Of a DNA stretch of 6,546 bases, positions 5,506 through 6,546 are shown piece after piece. The stretch is taken from contig SLFE01000204.1 in the NCBI GenBank assembly GCA_007124415.1, positions 1 to 6,546 of the forward strand. Direction: 5' to 3'. The notes beneath the pieces are model-generated. The model had not been told where the DNA came from. It saw only the letters and a program-made list of their open reading frames with translations, and made no database searches. The position numbers and the translations under genes are program-made. The stretch's first letter is position 1; each line of letters starts with the position of its first letter. The stretch comes from Waddliaceae bacterium. Lineage in GTDB: Bacteria > Chlamydiota > Chlamydiia > Chlamydiales > SLFE01.

Positions 5506-6546
5506 AACAATTCCTGGTTTAATTGATTAAAATGATCATCCAGAGATGAAGAAATTTCATTTACATAGGAACGGATATCGAAATTTTTTGAGTTACGGAT
5601 ACGCCGCTGCTCTAACTTTTGATCTAAAAACTTTGCGCTATGTTCAAGTTTGCCTTCAACCCATTCATAGCAAGAAATGAGAGCGTACAGTTCACCCATT
5701 ACTCGATAGAAAAGTTGTCGTGCAGAATGAGGGGGGGCGAAGAAGTGCGGGACTCCCCTCCGCTCTAACATCGAGTCAAAAAGAGCAACGTCTTTAGGTG
5801 TCTTAAGAAAATCACATCCTGTTTTAGATTCAAATTCAGGCACAGCAGCTCCGCTCCATTCCCAATCTAATACCGCAGTGATTGTTGCATCCTCTATTAA
5901 GATGTTTTTCATAACAAAGTCCTGATGAGAAAAGGGAAAAGTATCTAAAGGATTGTCAAGGAGCGATAATTTTGATGATAGAAGCAGCTGCTCAACTTGG
6001 GGAATATATTTTTCAAAATATTTAGCGTTTTGATGGCCCGAATTCTTGAGAGATTTCATCTCGTGAAGATAGTAGTTCAACCACCTTCGGGCATATTCCG
6101 AAAAAGAGTTGCAGGGCGTCTCATAACCTAAATTTGCAAAATCAATGGGACATTTCAAACTAAGTGAGTCCGGGCATTTTAGACTCCCTATTGAAGAAAA
6201 TGACTGTTGTTTTAATTCTGCAAGGATATCAGCAAGTTGCTCCAAAACGTGACGATACAGATCCGGATCGGCGTAAATTCTTTCAAACTCGTGATTGAGA
6301 GGGTTCCCTTTCACACGAGACATCAGGATATACTCTTGACTGATCAGGGAATGATAAATTTCGCATTCATAGGCAAGAACCTTTGGAACGGGAATTGAGG
6401 TATATCGATCGAGATATTCAAGAGTGAGAACCTCGTTTAAAGTTTTTTCCCTTTGCCAGTTCGCATTTTCAACCTTCAAAACGAATGTTTCTCCTCTGTC
6501 TGTGCAGCACAAATACACTTGATTGATAAAAGATCCGCCCTGATCG
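5502..6546 (-). CDS. APH-family phosphotransferase (aminoglycoside/choline-kinase fold), 5' end cut by window
   Basis: The visible 347 codons read into the right edge. A GTG at 6518 could start a 338-codon frame, but it lies inside a glycine-rich loop: the preceding codons give GGSFINQ just before VYL, matching the family GG-x-x-N-x-V-Y nucleotide loop. The true start is therefore outside the window. Further in are VLKVE with the ATP-binding Lys, an E-rich helix, the hinge-like EYILMSRVKG, and the Brenner motif SHQDFVMKN (His codon at 5927-5925, catalytic Asp two residues on, Asn seven residues after His), then VLDWEWSG supplying the metal-binding Asp. All key catalytic residues are present. 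The family transfers phosphate from ATP to small molecules such as aminoglycosides, macrolides, choline or sugars; the substrate is unknown and resistance should not be assumed. Its stop overlaps the flavoprotein start (GTGA), so the two are probably co-translated. Confidence 0.88.
   Translation of the reverse strand, partial: DQGGSFINQVYLCCTDRGETFVLKVENANWQREKTLNEVLTLEYLDRYTSIPVPKVLAYECEIYHSLISQEYILMSRVKGNPLNHEFERIYADPDLYRHVLEQLADILAELKQQSFSSIGSLKCPDSLSLKCPIDFANLGYETPCNSFSEYARRWLNYYLHEMKSLKNSGHQNAKYFEKYIPQVEQLLLSSKLSLLDNPLDTFPFSHQDFVMKNILIEDATITAVLDWEWSGAAVPEFESKTGCDFLKTPKDVALFDSMLERRGVPHFFAPPHSARQLFYRVMGELYALISCYEWVEGKLEHSAKFLDQKLEQRRIRNSKNFDIRSYVNEISSSLDDHFNQLNQELL
5512..5515 (-). promoter_or_regulatory. 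Ribosome binding site of the flavoprotein gene
   Basis: On the minus strand AGGA lies six bases before the GTG at 5505, inside the 3' end of the phosphotransferase gene. It supports the GTG start and therefore the hydrophobic N-terminal extension of the flavoprotein. Confidence 0.55.

Noticed and set aside
5502..6546. Reading the APH-family gene as an antibiotic-resistance gene
   Set aside because: The Brenner motif only shows a phosphotransferase fold. Many family members act on metabolites, and no substrate-specific sequence is recognised.
1..6546. Mobile element, CRISPR array, tRNA or rRNA
   Set aside because: No transposase or integrase motifs, terminal inverted repeats, regularly spaced repeats or RNA-gene signatures were seen on either strand.

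Overview
This 6.5 kb window looks like ordinary chromosomal DNA of a Gram-negative bacterium. Base composition is moderately AT-rich, coding density is very high, and neighbouring genes overlap or abut. I cannot fix the genus from the sequence. A bacteriophytochrome next to small-molecule-modifying enzymes fits a free-living or protist-associated environmental bacterium (Legionella-like or environmental chlamydia-like), but that is a guess.

Layout, left to right. Positions 1-86 (minus) hold the first 28 codons of a gene that runs off the left edge and begins with a membrane segment. Positions 125-715 (minus) encode a SAP-domain protein with a DUF6434-like middle. It lies just upstream of the membrane gene in the same direction. 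Positions 716-824 are a short divergent promoter region. Positions 825-1412 and 1393-4026 (plus) form a two-gene light-sensing operon: a heme oxygenase (bphO) overlapping a bacteriophytochrome histidine kinase (bphP). Positions 4027-5505 (minus) encode an FAD/NAD(P)-binding monooxygenase-like flavoprotein with a hydrophobic, signal-peptide-like N-terminus. Positions 5502-6546 (minus) encode an APH-type small-molecule kinase whose start lies beyond the right edge.

How the genes work together. BphO should open heme to biliverdin. BphP should bind that bilin through a Cys near its N-terminus and convert red/far-red light state into autophosphorylation of a His in its kinase core. No response regulator is present here, so the output partner must lie elsewhere. 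The kinase and flavoprotein genes share a GTGA stop/start overlap and are almost certainly co-transcribed. Together they look like a small-molecule modification pair (phosphorylation plus oxidation) whose substrate cannot be read from sequence. The light operon and this pair converge with no intervening base.

I found no tRNA, rRNA, CRISPR array, insertion sequence or long repeat. The most notable points are the PAS domain inserted between the photosensory core and the kinase of BphP, substitutions at bilin- and heme-pocket positions, the apparent export signal on the flavoprotein, and the zero-gap convergent gene end. None of these clearly establishes a wholly new system.
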